This document shows positions 9,924-20,160 of a stretch of DNA of 64,000 nt, in pieces (the first letter of the stretch is position 1; every line of letters starts with the position of its first letter). The position numbers and the translations under genes were made by a program. The notes beneath the pieces were generated by a model. It did no database searches, was not told where the DNA came from, and saw nothing but the letters and a program-made list of their open reading frames with translations. The DNA comes from Thiobacillus denitrificans DSM 12475 (GTDB taxonomy: Bacteria; Pseudomonadota; Gammaproteobacteria; Burkholderiales; Thiobacillaceae): assembly GCF_000376425.1 (NCBI RefSeq), contig NZ_AQWL01000008.1, forward strand, positions 91,014 to 155,013. The letters are read 5' to 3'.

Positions 9924-12900
9924 ATGAGTGGAGATTACAGCCGGGTTCGATTCGATCCCCGCATCGACCTGTCCGGCGTCCTGATGCAGCAAGGACGCGT
10001 GCAACTGGATTCGGATTGGAACGAGTGGGTGGCAGTGCTGGACAGGCGCCTGCGCGCCGAGAGCGTGGATACCTTCGGGGTGCATCCGACACCGGGCATC
10101 GCCGGCGTGGCGGTTGTCTCGCCGCAGACCCCGGACGCGTTCAAGATACTGGCCGCCGGAGGCGATATCACCATCGGCCGCGGCCGCATGTATGTGGACG
10201 GGCTGCTGGCGGAGAATCACGGCGGCGGCACCCCTGAGTTTGATGCGGTGCTCGCCGAGCTACGCGGACAAACGGCGCTGGCGTACAACCAGCAGCCGTA
10301 TTTTCCTGCACCGCCAGCCTTGCCTGGCGGCGGACCGCACCTCGCCTATCTCGAAGTGTGGCAGCGCGAGCTCACCCATCTCCAGCAACCCGATCTGGTG
10401 GAACGTGCCGTGGGTGTGGATACCACCACACGCCTGCAGACCGTGTGGCAGGTGCGCCTGCTGGCCAATGTCGACAGCGCCGACTGCGCCACCCCTGATA
10501 GCGCAGTGGCCGGCTGGCAAACGCTCATTGCGCCATCGGCCGGGCGCATTTCCATCAAGGCGGAGGGCGTGCCGCCCGATCTCGATCCCTGCGAATTGCC
10601 GCCCAGCGGCGGCTATCGCGGGCTGGAGAATCAGCTCTATCGCATCGAGATACATGACGGCGGCGCCATGGGCGCGGCGACGTTCAAGTGGTCACGCGAT
10701 AACGCCAGCGTGGCGAGCAATGTGACGGAAATCGTCTCCCATACCGCGACCGCCACCGAGCTCAAGCTGGCCAGCCTGGGCCGCGACGCGGTGCTGCGTT
10801 TCAACACCGGCGACTGGGTGGAGATCCTAGACGACCGGCGCGAGCTTTCAGGCGAGAACGGCGACCCGGCGCTGCGCCGCGGGGTGATGCGCAAGATCAC
10901 CGTCGATGACGCCAAGCAGACCATCAGCTTTTCACCCGCATTGCCGGCGAATCTGATTCCCGTCGGCGGCACCGACACGCTGGACGCGCGCCACACCCGC
11001 GTACGCCGCTGGGATCAAAAGGGTACGGTGCGCGACGCCAACGACAATGTCATCGTCAATCTCGACGCGGCGGCCAGTAGCGGCCTGATCCCGGTGCCGG
11101 CGGCGGGTGTCTGGGTGGTGCTGGAAAGCGGCATACAAGTGCAGTTCGAACTCGATCCTTCCGGCGGAGGATTCCACTGCGGGGACTATTGGGTGTCCGC
11201 GGCGCGCACCGCCAACACTTCGGTGGAAACCTACACGCAAGCACCGCCGCGCGGCATCCATCGACATTATGCGCGGCTGGCCATCGTCACCTTCCCCGAC
11301 GACGAGACCGACTGCCGGGTGGAATGGCCGCCCGAATGCGGCGGATGCTGCACCGTCAATGTCGCGCCCGGCGAAAACATCCAGACTGCGATCGACTCGC
11401 TGCCGGACCAAGGCGGTTGCGTGTGCCTGAAAACGGGGGTGCACAACATCAGCGCGGCCATTCAGGTGCGCTCGTCACGCATCATCCTGCGCGGCGAGAG
11501 CCCCGGCGCCATCGTGCGCTCGGCGGGGCTCGACAGAAGCTTGCAGATCGGCGACGCCACCACGCCGGTGAGCGACATCACCGTCGAAGGCATACGCTTC
11601 GAGGCGACGGCCGCCGCTGCCAATAATATCGGCGCGCTGTTGTACCTCGAAAACTGCATGCGGGTGCGGGTGGAGCACTGCGTGCTTGCCGTCACGGTCA
11701 CGCCGCCGCAAGTGCCACCCTCCTACGTCGGCATCAATTTGAGCGGCGCAAGGGATGTCGATTTGACCGCCAATCGCCTGGACAACTTCCTCATCGGCAT
11801 CCTGAGTAGCGATTATCAGGACGGTCTACGCATCAACGACAACGCCATCGCAGGCATCACCGGCGTGTTCCTCGGCCAGGACGGCAGTTCCCTCGGTCAA
11901 TACGGCATACGCATCGACACCGATCACACCCAGGCCTGCCGCATCGAGAACAACCGCATCCGCCATTTCTGGGTTGGCATCTTGCTGCGCCATCAGGCCG
12001 CGGGTTCGCTCATTGCTGACAACCGCATCAGCCGCAGCGCCGGCATCACGCAGGACACGTTTCCCTCTGATGCCGCGCAACTGCGCCAATATCTAAATAC
12101 CCGCCTCTACGCCATCGATATTGACGCCGCGCTATGCGAGGTGCGCGGCAACCAGATCGACCTGCTCTCCGCTGCATGGGGTGGCATCCGGGTCAGCGGC
12201 GCTCATGCAAGCATCGCAGCCAACATCCTGGGAGCGATCGCCCAGAAGGGCCAGTTGACGGTGCCCGCCGGCATCTATTGCGGCGCCGATGCAAAAAATG
12301 GCCTTGGGGCCGATCATGCCGTAGTGCGCGACAATCAATTGCTGGGCCCGCAATCAGGCGTCGTCGTCTCGCGCATCGCCGGGCCGGTCGTCAATGGCAA
12401 TCACCTCGACGGTGCAGGCGGCGGATGGTACGGCGTGCGGGTGGATGATTGCACCGGCGGCCGTATCGAGCACAACGACATGCGCGCATTATTCTTCGCC
12501 GTGCATCTCAGCGAAGGCGAGCGCAACCGCGTCGCGAACAATCGCATCGACCAGGCAGGCACCGGCATCACCTGCACGCAGGAAACCGACCTGGAGGTCA
12601 GCGGCAACACCCTGCAATCCTGCCTGCTTCTGGGGATGGCACTGTTCGTGCGCGGCACCGTTGCCCTGCTCGAAAACCGGGTGCTCAACTGCGGTTACGC
12701 TTCGGCTTTATCGGTGGGCATCGGCGTGTACGCCGAAGAGGTGTGGACGCCTTCCGGCTCCCATCTGCGCATCGAAGACTGCGAGGTGCTCGACACTGGA
12801 ATCTCCGCCGACGGCAACCAGGTCACCGCCGTCAGTGCCCTCGGCATCGGCGGCTGGATGCCGGCCTGCCAGATCAGCGGCAACCGCGTCGGTTATACCC

Positions 12901-13361
12901 AGCCCGCCAGGTTCGATCCCCTGCAAGAACACCGCGCATTACTGCTGATCGGGCCGCTTGCCCTGCATTACAACCTCGCCGCTGGCGAGATTGCCTTGAT
13001 GTTCGGAAGCGCGCAGGTGAACGATAACCACTTCCGTGGCCCGGGCCGTACCCACTTGGTGGAATTCATGCGCATCCAGTTCACCGACGATATCGACCTG
13101 CGCTTCGAGAAGGTGGCCTTCAACAATAATATCTGCGACCACCTCGGCGCCGAGGCAAGCGACGTGGGCGCTACCGTGCGCCTGTGGGGCGGACACTTGA
13201 TCGCCATGGGAAATCACGTCAAGGCCGCGGCCAACGTCAACGCCATGTCGCTGTCCAACCGCAACAAGATCGTGCTGATGGGCAACATCACCACCGGGGA
13301 TTACATCCACACCGGCACCGCTATCCCGTTACCGATCAACAATTTCAACGTCAAAATTTAA
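9924..13361 (+). CDS. DUF6519 protein with right-handed parallel beta-helix (putative fibre/tip)
   Basis: 1145 aa; the ATG at 9924 is chosen because it follows AAGGGG and opens directly into the DUF6519 N-terminus (SGDYSRVRFDPRIDLSGVLM). Residues 1-450 are the DUF6519 region common in eCIS clusters. From about residue 480 to the end are NosD-like beta-helix coils with recurring N-x-I/L patterns (VEHCVLAV, IENNRIRHF, VNGNHLDG, IEHNDMRA, VANNRIDQ). Long beta helices of this kind often form fibres or bind polysaccharide. The open frame extends upstream through the previous gene, but that part is not coding. Confidence 0.82.
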   Translation: MSGDYSRVRFDPRIDLSGVLMQQGRVQLDSDWNEWVAVLDRRLRAESVDTFGVHPTPGIAGVAVVSPQTPDAFKILAAGGDITIGRGRMYVDGLLAENHGGGTPEFDAVLAELRGQTALAYNQQPYFPAPPALPGGGPHLAYLEVWQRELTHLQQPDLVERAVGVDTTTRLQTVWQVRLLANVDSADCATPDSAVAGWQTLIAPSAGRISIKAEGVPPDLDPCELPPSGGYRGLENQLYRIEIHDGGAMGAATFKWSRDNASVASNVTEIVSHTATATELKLASLGRDAVLRFNTGDWVEILDDRRELSGENGDPALRRGVMRKITVDDAKQTISFSPALPANLIPVGGTDTLDARHTRVRRWDQKGTVRDANDNVIVNLDAAASSGLIPVPAAGVWVVLESGIQVQFELDPSGGGFHCGDYWVSAARTANTSVETYTQAPPRGIHRHYARLAIVTFPDDETDCRVEWPPECGGCCTVNVAPGENIQTAIDSLPDQGGCVCLKTGVHNISAAIQVRSSRIILRGESPGAIVRSAGLDRSLQIGDATTPVSDITVEGIRFEATAAAANNIGALLYLENCMRVRVEHCVLAVTVTPPQVPPSYVGINLSGARDVDLTANRLDNFLIGILSSDYQDGLRINDNAIAGITGVFLGQDGSSLGQYGIRIDTDHTQACRIENNRIRHFWVGILLRHQAAGSLIADNRISRSAGITQDTFPSDAAQLRQYLNTRLYAIDIDAALCEVRGNQIDLLSAAWGGIRVSGAHASIAANILGAIAQKGQLTVPAGIYCGADAKNGLGADHAVVRDNQLLGPQSGVVVSRIAGPVVNGNHLDGAGGGWYGVRVDDCTGGRIEHNDMRALFFAVHLSEGERNRVANNRIDQAGTGITCTQETDLEVSGNTLQSCLLLGMALFVRGTVALLENRVLNCGYASALSVGIGVYAEEVWTPSGSHLRIEDCEVLDTGISADGNQVTAVSALGIGGWMPACQISGNRVGYTQPARFDPLQEHRALLLIGPLALHYNLAAGEIALMFGSAQVNDNHFRGPGRTHLVEFMRIQFTDDIDLRFEKVAFNNNICDHLGAEASDVGATVRLWGGHLIAMGNHVKAAANVNAMSLSNRNKIVLMGNITTGDYIHTGTAIPLPINNFNVKI

Positions 13362-13373
13362 GGAGCGTACGGC

Positions 13374-13724
13374 ATGGACATCAAGACACTGGAACAGGCG
13401 CTCAAACTGCAAAATGACCTCACCGCCCGACTCGCACAAAGCCTGGAATCGCAGCGCACGGGCAAGATGCCGGCCATTGAAGTGCTTCTCAAGGAAAAGG
13501 AGCAAATACTTGCGAGTGCCCAAGCCGAAGTCGAAGCCGCCATCAAGGAGCGTGATGCGGCCGTAAGCCGCTGGGACGAGCGAGTCACGCAACGCAAGGC
13601 GAGCGTCGCCAAACTGCAAGAAGAAATGAATGCTCTCAAAAAACAACTTGCAGAACGAAAAGACACGCCCAAAGACAGGAAAATTGGAAATATAAAAAAA
13701 GAACCGCGCAGAAAAACCCGGTAA
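13374..13724 (+). CDS. Small coiled-coil protein at the end of the injection-system cluster
   Basis: 116 aa with a good ribosome site (AGGAG about 8 bases upstream) and only 12 bases after the preceding stop. It is almost wholly helical and charged, with heptad-like spacing from residue 5 to about 90 (LEQALKLQNDLTARLAQSL; AQAEVEAAIKERDAAV; VAKLQEEMNALKKQLAERK) and a basic tail ending in RRKTR. No enzyme motif is visible. It could be a chaperone or assembly factor, but no function is known to me. Its 3' end overlaps a minus-strand open frame that belongs to a truncated transporter. Confidence 0.65.
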   Translation: MDIKTLEQALKLQNDLTARLAQSLESQRTGKMPAIEVLLKEKEQILASAQAEVEAAIKERDAAVSRWDERVTQRKASVAKLQEEMNALKKQLAERKDTPKDRKIGNIKKEPRRKTR

Positions 13725-13725
13725 G

Positions 13726-14283
13726 CAGCAGGCGCCAGCCAGAAAAACCGGTCAGGATGACGCCCGCGCTGATGAGCATCGCAGCGCGCCATCCCACGCC
13801 GACAACCGCTTCCGACAGCGGCACTCCGGCGAGCACACCGCCGAGATTGCCGAACAGGAGGGAGATGCCTGCTACGGTGGCGAAGCGGTTGGCCGGGAAC
13901 CAGTGGCCGGCGAGTTTCATGCAGGCGACGAACGCGACGGTGATGGAGGCGCCGATCAACCCCCGGCCAAGACGGGCCATCCACAAGTCATCGGCCTGTG
14001 CAAACAGCATGATTCCGATGGCGAAGACGATGACCGCAGCGATGGCCGCCCGGCGCGGGCCCACGGCATCGACAAGCAGCCCGCTGGGAATCTGCATGGC
14101 GGCGTAGGCGTAGAAGTAGATGGCGGAGAGGTTGCCGAGCATCGTCGCGGCAATGCTGAAGTCGCGCATCAGTTCGTCGACCATCACTGCCAGGGCGACA
14201 CGCTGGAAAAAGCCGACGAAATAGAGGCTGGCGAGCAGCCTCCAGGTCAGCCGGGCCAGCGACACGGACGGCAGGCGGGACAT
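13726..14283 (-). pseudogene. MFS transporter, N-terminal half only
   Basis: The minus-strand frame gives a clear major facilitator N-terminal half: MVDELMRDFSIAATMLGNLS, a QIPSG loop, LLVDAVGPRRAA (the loop 2-3 signature) and six predicted membrane helices. Resemblance stops near position 13,730 (AGVILTGFSGWRLLL). The frame then runs on to 13,636 through sequence that is the 3' end of the coiled-coil gene on the other strand. Family members have about 400-430 residues and twelve helices, so the C-terminal half is lost. The breakpoint coincides with the end of the eCIS cluster. Confidence 0.75.
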
Positions 14284-14389
14284 GCTGCCGGATGGATGCG
14301 GACTAGCCTATTCCGGCCTCACGAAACATTGAATTGAGCCATGCACGATCATTTCGGGGGGATTCGGGTGCCCGGAGCCGCGGTCAGCC

Positions 14390-14527
14390 TCACGCCGTCA
14401 GCAAGCCCTGGCGCGCGAACAACCATAATTGCCGACGGGTCAGTTCGGCGACGGTTGCCCGCGGCATGTCCAATCCCTGACCGGCCAGCGTGGCCTGCAT
14501 GATGACCACGAGGTCATCGGTCGTGAA
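14390..14527 (-). pseudogene. Possible LysR-type regulator C-terminal remnant
   Basis: A stretch of about 45 residues (starting FTTDDLVVIMQATLAGQGLD, then AELTRRQLW) resembles the last part of the LysR effector-binding domain, where an A-x-x-G-x-G-h motif precedes the final strand. No HTH domain or other part of a LysR gene precedes it: upstream sequence in the same frame is low-complexity and crosses the strong hairpin at 14,640-14,680. It is therefore called a fragment, with low confidence. Confidence 0.3.
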
Positions 14528-14631
14528 GTTCGTCGTCGTTGGCGGGCGTGCCCTGGCAGCGATTGTGCTGATGGCGAGCCGTTCCTGTAAAGCCGATCGA
14601 CTAGCGCCGCGATGGGCGAGATTCAGAAATC

Positions 14632-14680
14632 TGAAAAAGCCATGGCCCGTATTGCGCGGGCTACGCAATACGGGCCATGG
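14632..14680 (-). terminator. Rho-independent terminator of rhlE (17-bp perfect stem)
   Basis: A perfect 17-base inverted repeat (14,640-14,656 with 14,664-14,680; arm CCATGGCCCGTATTGCG) encloses a 7-base loop. On the minus strand it is followed by CTTTTTC. It lies about 95 bases beyond the rhlE stop in the direction of rhlE transcription, so it probably ends that transcript. The stem is unusually long for a plain terminator and could also be a mobile palindromic repeat. Confidence 0.65.
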
Positions 14681-14774
14681 CATGGGTGGATCGAATTCCC
14701 TGGGGCATCCGAGGCGGTGGTGAATCAGGGCAGATTCGCCACCGCCCGAACGATCCGGGCGCCGATGCCAGTAA

Positions 14775-16229
<1,455 letters not shown>

Positions 16230-16476
16230 GTAAGTTCCTGCGACGGCCTGTTGCGCTTGTGGCAACACCAATCGAGGCAGACGAATGGGGGTGATATCGG
16301 AATAAAACGGCCGCGTACCGATTGGCTGGGTACGGGAGGCCGCACTATACCGGCTCTACCCGGGAGCAGCAACGCTTTTGTCCGGAAAGTATGTGACGCA
16401 TGGCCGGACGCGCTACTGTTCGATGCCCGGCTGGGTTCTATATTGCGATATGTTCCCCACCCGCGAAGGACACATC

Positions 16477-17058
16477 ATGTTCGACAGAGATCATTTTATT
16501 GAGGACTGCATCAAGGCCGTTTCCGGTGGTCAGGAGCCAATTCGCGAGGTCGTCGCGGCTGCGCTTTCCGATAGCGCGGGGATGATGTCCGAGCTTGGCG
16601 AACCGCAGCACGCCGGGATAACGCCGATATACCGGGCAAACGACCTCACGATCATCAACTTTGTGTGGGCGCCGTGCATGAGCCTCATGCCACACAATCA
16701 TCAAATGTTTGCGGTGGTCGGCGTCTATTCCGGGAGGGAAGACAATGTTTTCTGGCGTAGAAAAGCAACGACCATTGAAGCGGCAGGCGCCCAGTCTCTC
16801 GGCGCCGGCGACATCGCCACGCTGGGTCGCGACGTTATCCACTCCGTACTTAACCCCATAGGGAAAATGACGTGCGCAGTGCATGTTTATGGAGGGGATT
16901 TTTTCGACCCGGAGGAACCCAGGAGTGAATGGGATCACGAAACATTGATCGAACGGCCGTGGAATGTCGACGAGGTCAAGTCTCTATTCCGGGAAGCAGA
17001 GGAAAGATTTAGTGCGACGAAAAACAAAAGCCCTGGCGGGAACCCGCCAGGGCTTTGA
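16477..17058 (+). CDS. Cupin-type metal-dependent enzyme (cysteine dioxygenase-like)
   Basis: 193 aa from the ATG at 16,477, preceded by GAAGGA; upstream in-frame ATGs lack a site. The centre has the cupin metal-binding pattern MPHNHQMFAVVGVYSG (His, His) and later GRDVIHSVLNP with the third histidine, then AVHVYGGDFF. This fits the predicted double-stranded beta-helix enzymes related to cysteine dioxygenase; the substrate is unknown. The last codons and the stop lie inside the stem of the terminator that serves the opposing tRNA-Val gene. Confidence 0.75.
   Translation: MFDRDHFIEDCIKAVSGGQEPIREVVAAALSDSAGMMSELGEPQHAGITPIYRANDLTIINFVWAPCMSLMPHNHQMFAVVGVYSGREDNVFWRRKATTIEAAGAQSLGAGDIATLGRDVIHSVLNPIGKMTCAVHVYGGDFFDPEEPRSEWDHETLIERPWNVDEVKSLFREAEERFSATKNKSPGGNPPGL
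17021..17054 (-). terminator. Terminator for tRNA-Val, overlapping the end of the cupin gene
   Basis: A 12-base perfect stem (AGCCCTGGCGGG, two-base loop, CCCGCCAGGGCT; 17,029-17,054). On the minus strand it is followed by TTTGTTTTT, giving a strong rho-independent terminator for the tRNA gene. The same stem holds the C-terminal codons of the plus-strand cupin gene. Confidence 0.8.
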
Positions 17059-17072
17059 GTTTGGAATTCGGG

Positions 17073-17147
17073 TGGTGGGCAGTACAGGGTTTGAACCTGT
17101 GACCCCCGCCGTGTGAAGGCGATGCTCTACCGCTGAGCTAACTGCCC
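17073..17147 (-). tRNA. tRNA-Val (anticodon CAC)
   Basis: The minus strand folds as a full cloverleaf: acceptor GGGCAGT with ACTGCCC, D arm GCTC...GAGC, anticodon stem with loop TTCACAC (anticodon CAC, reading GUG), T arm with TTCAAAC, and an encoded ACCA 3' end. It is divergent from gltX and followed by a terminator. Confidence 0.95.
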
Positions 17148-17251
17148 CGAAGCGGCGCGAATTAAACCACATCCCGGTGGGGCAGGTCAATTTTGGCAGC
17201 GCCCTTCCGGCAACGCGCGGTTAAAATAATGCGTTTTAGCCCGGCCTTGCC

Positions 17252-18655
17252 ATGATCCGTACCCGCTTCGCCCCCTCCCCCACTGGTTACCTGCATATCG
17301 GCGGCGCCCGCACCGCGCTGTTTTCATGGGCGTTCGCGCGCCATCACGGCGGCCAGTTCATCCTGCGCATCGAGGACACCGACATCGAGCGCTCCACCCC
17401 CGAGGCGGTGCAGGCGATTCTCGACGGCATGGCCTGGCTGGACCTTGCGCACGACGAAGGCCCGTTCTACCAGCTGGAGCGGATGTATCGCTACAAGGAA
17501 GTGATTGCGCAGATGCTGGAAAAAGGCCAGGCCTATCACTGCTATTGCAGCACGGAAGAACTCGAAGCCATGCGCGAGGCGCAGCGTGCGCGCAATGAAA
17601 AGCCGCGCTACGACGGCCGCTGGCGCCCCGAGCCCGGCAAGGCGTTGCCGGTGCCGCCGTCGGGGGTGCAGCCGGTGGTGCGCTTCAGGAACCCCGTCGA
17701 GGGCATGGTGGCGTGGAAGGACCTGGTCAAGGGCACCATCGAGTTTTCCAACGCCGAGCTCGACGATCTGATCATCGCACGCGCCGACGGCACCCCCACC
17801 TACAACTTCTGCGTGGTGGTCGACGACTGGGACATGCGGATCAGCCATGTCATCCGTGGCGACGACCACGTCAACAACACGCCGCGCCAGATCAACATCC
17901 TCAAGGCGCTGGGCGCGACGGTGCCGCAATACGCCCATCTGTCGATGATCCTCGGCGACGACGGCACCAAGCTGTCGAAGCGCCACGGCGCAGTGTCGGT
18001 GATGCAGTATTTCGAGGAAGGCTACCTGCCGGAGGCGGTCATCAACTACCTCGCGCGGCTCGGCTGGTCGCACGGCGACGCCGAGATCTTCAGCCGCGAA
18101 CAGTTCGTCGCGTGGTTCGACCTCGATCACATCACGCCGTCGGCCGCGCAGTTCAACACCGAGAAGCTGCGCTGGCTCAACCAGCAGTACATCAAGGCGG
18201 CCGACGATACGCGGCTGGCCGGACTGATGCGCCCCTTCCTGGTGCGCAACGGCGCCAATCCGGACGACGGCCCCGCCCTTGCCGCGGTGTGCGCGCTAGT
18301 CAAGGAACGCGCCGCGACGATCGTGGAACTGGCCGACGCCGCCACGCTGTTCTATCGCACCCTGCATCCCTCGCCCGAGTTGCTGGCGCAGCACGTCACT
18401 CCCGAGGTGCTGCCGGCGCTGGCCGAACTCGCCGCTCGTCTCGAAGCACTGGACTGGGAACGCAGCGCGATCAGCGCCACGTTCAAGGAAACGCTCGCCG
18501 CGCACGGCCTCAAGATGCCGAAGCTGGCGATGCCGGTGCGCGTGCTGGTCACTGGCGAGCCGCAGACGCCGGCGATCGATGCGACGCTCGAACTGATCGG
18601 CCGGGACAAGGTCGTGGCCCGCCTGAAAGCCGGGCTGCAGGCCGCACAAGCCTGA
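17252..18655 (+). CDS. gltX: Glutamyl-tRNA synthetase
   Basis: 467 aa, the normal length. It charges tRNA-Glu with glutamate in the cytoplasm. The class I signatures are clear: [18 protein letters not shown] (the HIGH-like motif) near the start and [11 protein letters not shown] (the KMSKS-like motif) near residue 240. The catalytic Rossmann part includes LRIEDTD and VVVDDWDM, and the C-terminal helical anticodon-binding part follows. It is flanked by two tRNA genes, tRNA-Val upstream and divergent, tRNA-Thr downstream and co-directional. Confidence 0.97.
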   Translation: MIRTRFAPSPTGYLHIGGARTALFSWAFARHHGGQFILRIEDTDIERSTPEAVQAILDGMAWLDLAHDEGPFYQLERMYRYKEVIAQMLEKGQAYHCYCSTEELEAMREAQRARNEKPRYDGRWRPEPGKALPVPPSGVQPVVRFRNPVEGMVAWKDLVKGTIEFSNAELDDLIIARADGTPTYNFCVVVDDWDMRISHVIRGDDHVNNTPRQINILKALGATVPQYAHLSMILGDDGTKLSKRHGAVSVMQYFEEGYLPEAVINYLARLGWSHGDAEIFSREQFVAWFDLDHITPSAAQFNTEKLRWLNQQYIKAADDTRLAGLMRPFLVRNGANPDDGPALAAVCALVKERAATIVELADAATLFYRTLHPSPELLAQHVTPEVLPALAELAARLEALDWERSAISATFKETLAAHGLKMPKLAMPVRVLVTGEPQTPAIDATLELIGRDKVVARLKAGLQAAQA

Positions 18656-18665
18656 TCGATTCCGC

Positions 18666-18671
18666 TATAAT
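18666..18671 (+). promoter_or_regulatory. -10 element of the tRNA-Thr promoter
   Basis: A perfect TATAAT followed by a GC-rich discriminator (GCGCGCTG) lies 20 bases upstream of the tRNA-Thr 5' end, just after the gltX stop. GC-rich discriminators are typical of stringently controlled stable-RNA promoters. No good -35 element is visible. Confidence 0.6.
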
Positions 18672-18685
18672 GCGCGCTGTTTTTC

Positions 18686-18761
18686 GCCGGTGTAGCTCAG
18701 TTGGTAGAGCAGCGCATTCGTAATGCGAAGGTCGGGGGTTCGACTCCTCTCACCGGCACCA
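18686..18761 (+). tRNA. tRNA-Thr (anticodon CGT)
   Basis: Complete cloverleaf: acceptor GCCGGTG with CACCGGC, D arm GCTC...GAGC, anticodon stem GCGCA/TGCGA with loop TTCGTAA (anticodon CGT, reading ACG), T arm with TTCGACT, and an encoded ACCA end. A -10 box precedes it and a terminator follows it. Confidence 0.95.
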
Positions 18762-18765
18762 GTTG

Positions 18766-18797
18766 AAAAAAACGCCGCTCTCCGAGCGGCGTTTTTG
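18766..18797 (+). terminator. Bidirectional rho-independent terminator after tRNA-Thr
   Basis: The stem AAAAACGCCGCT / AGCGGCGTTTTT with a short loop is flanked by A and T runs on both strands. It can end the tRNA-Thr transcript and, from the other side, the universal stress protein transcript. Confidence 0.8.
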
Positions 18798-18910
18798 TTT
18801 GTTTCCCGATCCCTGCCTCCTGCCAGCTCATGCCCATGCACCAGGCAAAAAAGAAGACTCCCAGCTCATCTGGCCTGGTCATGTCCAGGCCAGATGACCA
18901 TGGCGAGCCC

Positions 18911-19807
18911 CTATTGTCCGCTCTTGCTGATCAGCAGCACGTCGCACGTCGCAGCGAAGGCCACATCCTTGCTCACGCTGCCCAGAAGCCAGTCCTGCAA
19001 GCCGCCGCCGTAGCCATGGCGGCCGAGGACGACCAGGTCGGCCTGCTTGTCCCCGATGCACTGGCAGATTGCAGCAGGGGCAAAACCCGACTGGATCAGT
19101 CGTACGACTGCCGGGCTTTTCCCGATCGATGCCAGCAGGGCATCCAGTTGTTTCTCGGCATCGTCATGCAGCTTGGTAAGCCAGCATGTGATGTCCACCT
19201 GGTTCAACTTCGCCCTGCGCAAGCGCTGCTCGACCTCGCTGCCCAGCACGTGCAGCATGTGCACCGGCGCGCCGTCGGCAAACATTAGCGCATGGGCGGC
19301 CACCGCCGCCGACACCGGAGAGAAATCGACCGCCGCCAGCACCTGATGGTAGGGCCCATCCGCAGGATTTCTGACGATGAGCACCGGACAGATATCCACC
19401 CGCAGCAGACGCGACACGGTTGATCCCAGGAACAGATCCATGAGCGTGTTCTCACCGCGCACCCCGGCAACCACCAGATCGGCGGACACCTCCTGCACGT
19501 AGGCGGCGATTTCGGCGTGAGCCCGACCCAGACGGGTAACAGTGCGGACCTGAATACCCAGTTCGCTAACCAGGCTGGCAGCCGTGGCGTCGAGCCGGGT
19601 CTGCTCCGCCTGCAACAAATCCTGGTCGGTATGCTTGAATTCGTCCGGGGCCAGCGCCAGGCCGGGATAAAGATCGAGTGGGCGCACCACGTGCAGCAGG
19701 TACAGTTCGGCTTGGTGCTGTTTGGCCAGTTGTGCGGCGCGCTGCACCACCCGCTCGGAAAAACCGGAAAAATCGGTGGCGGCTACGATGCGGCGAAGGC
19801 TGGGCAT
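18911..19807 (-). CDS. Tandem-domain universal stress protein (UspA family)
   Basis: 298 aa made of two UspA domains. Domain 1 (about 1-147) starts RIVAATDFSGFSERVVQRAA and ends in a nucleotide-binding loop (VVAGVRGENTLMDLFLGSTV). Domain 2 (about 153-295) starts QVLAAVDFSPVS and has VVLGRHGYGGGLQDWLLGSV before CDVLLIS. Both keep the G-x2-G-x9-G-S/T-like ATP-binding loop. Such proteins help cells survive starvation, oxidative or anaerobic stress. It is separated by about 120 bases from the end of the arsenic operon and seems independent. Confidence 0.9.
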   Translation of the reverse strand: MPSLRRIVAATDFSGFSERVVQRAAQLAKQHQAELYLLHVVRPLDLYPGLALAPDEFKHTDQDLLQAEQTRLDATAASLVSELGIQVRTVTRLGRAHAEIAAYVQEVSADLVVAGVRGENTLMDLFLGSTVSRLLRVDICPVLIVRNPADGPYHQVLAAVDFSPVSAAVAAHALMFADGAPVHMLHVLGSEVEQRLRRAKLNQVDITCWLTKLHDDAEKQLDALLASIGKSPAVVRLIQSGFAPAAICQCIGDKQADLVVLGRHGYGGGLQDWLLGSVSKDVAFAATCDVLLISKSGQ

Positions 19808-19929
19808 GGCGATTCCCCGGGAAATTTACAAACAATACATTATCCATAATAGACATCCCGTGAGGTTGGGTTTTCAGGCCTCACGCCCACCGGCTTTTCC
19901 TGCCCGGTCAATCCGGGCAGCTGCCGTCG

Positions 19930-20160
19930 TCAGAGCCAGCTTTCGATCTTCTTGCGGTCCGGCACCCCGCCGGCGTGTACCACCTTGCCATCGATCACCA
20001 CGCCGGGCGTGGACATGACGCCGTAGCCCAGGATCGCCGCCATATCCTCGATTTTCTCCAGCCTGACCGCCACGCCACGCGCCTGGACAACTTCTTCGAT
20101 GAGTTTCAATGTGGCCTTGCAATTGGCGCAGCCTGTGCCGAGCACCTTGATGTCCTTCAT
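19930..20160 (-). CDS. Small thioredoxin-like redox-active disulfide protein
   Basis: 76 aa, last gene of the arsenic operon; its ATG overlaps the arsM stop (ATGA). It has one redox pair in [10 protein letters not shown] near residues 11-14 and the cis-proline segment [10 protein letters not shown] typical of thioredoxin folds. It resembles the redox-active disulfide protein 2 family of minimal thioredoxins. In this setting it may supply electrons to the two thioredoxin-coupled arsenate reductases or to ArsM, which uses thiol cofactors; this is inference. Confidence 0.85.
   Translation of the reverse strand: MKDIKVLGTGCANCKATLKLIEEVVQARGVAVRLEKIEDMAAILGYGVMSTPGVVIDGKVVHAGGVPDRKKIESWL

Noticed and set aside
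12134-13027. Long alternative-frame ORFs inside the eCIS beta-helix gene
   Set aside because: They are Arg/Ala/Pro-rich shadows of the real frame; the beta-helix pattern is clear only in the annotated frame.
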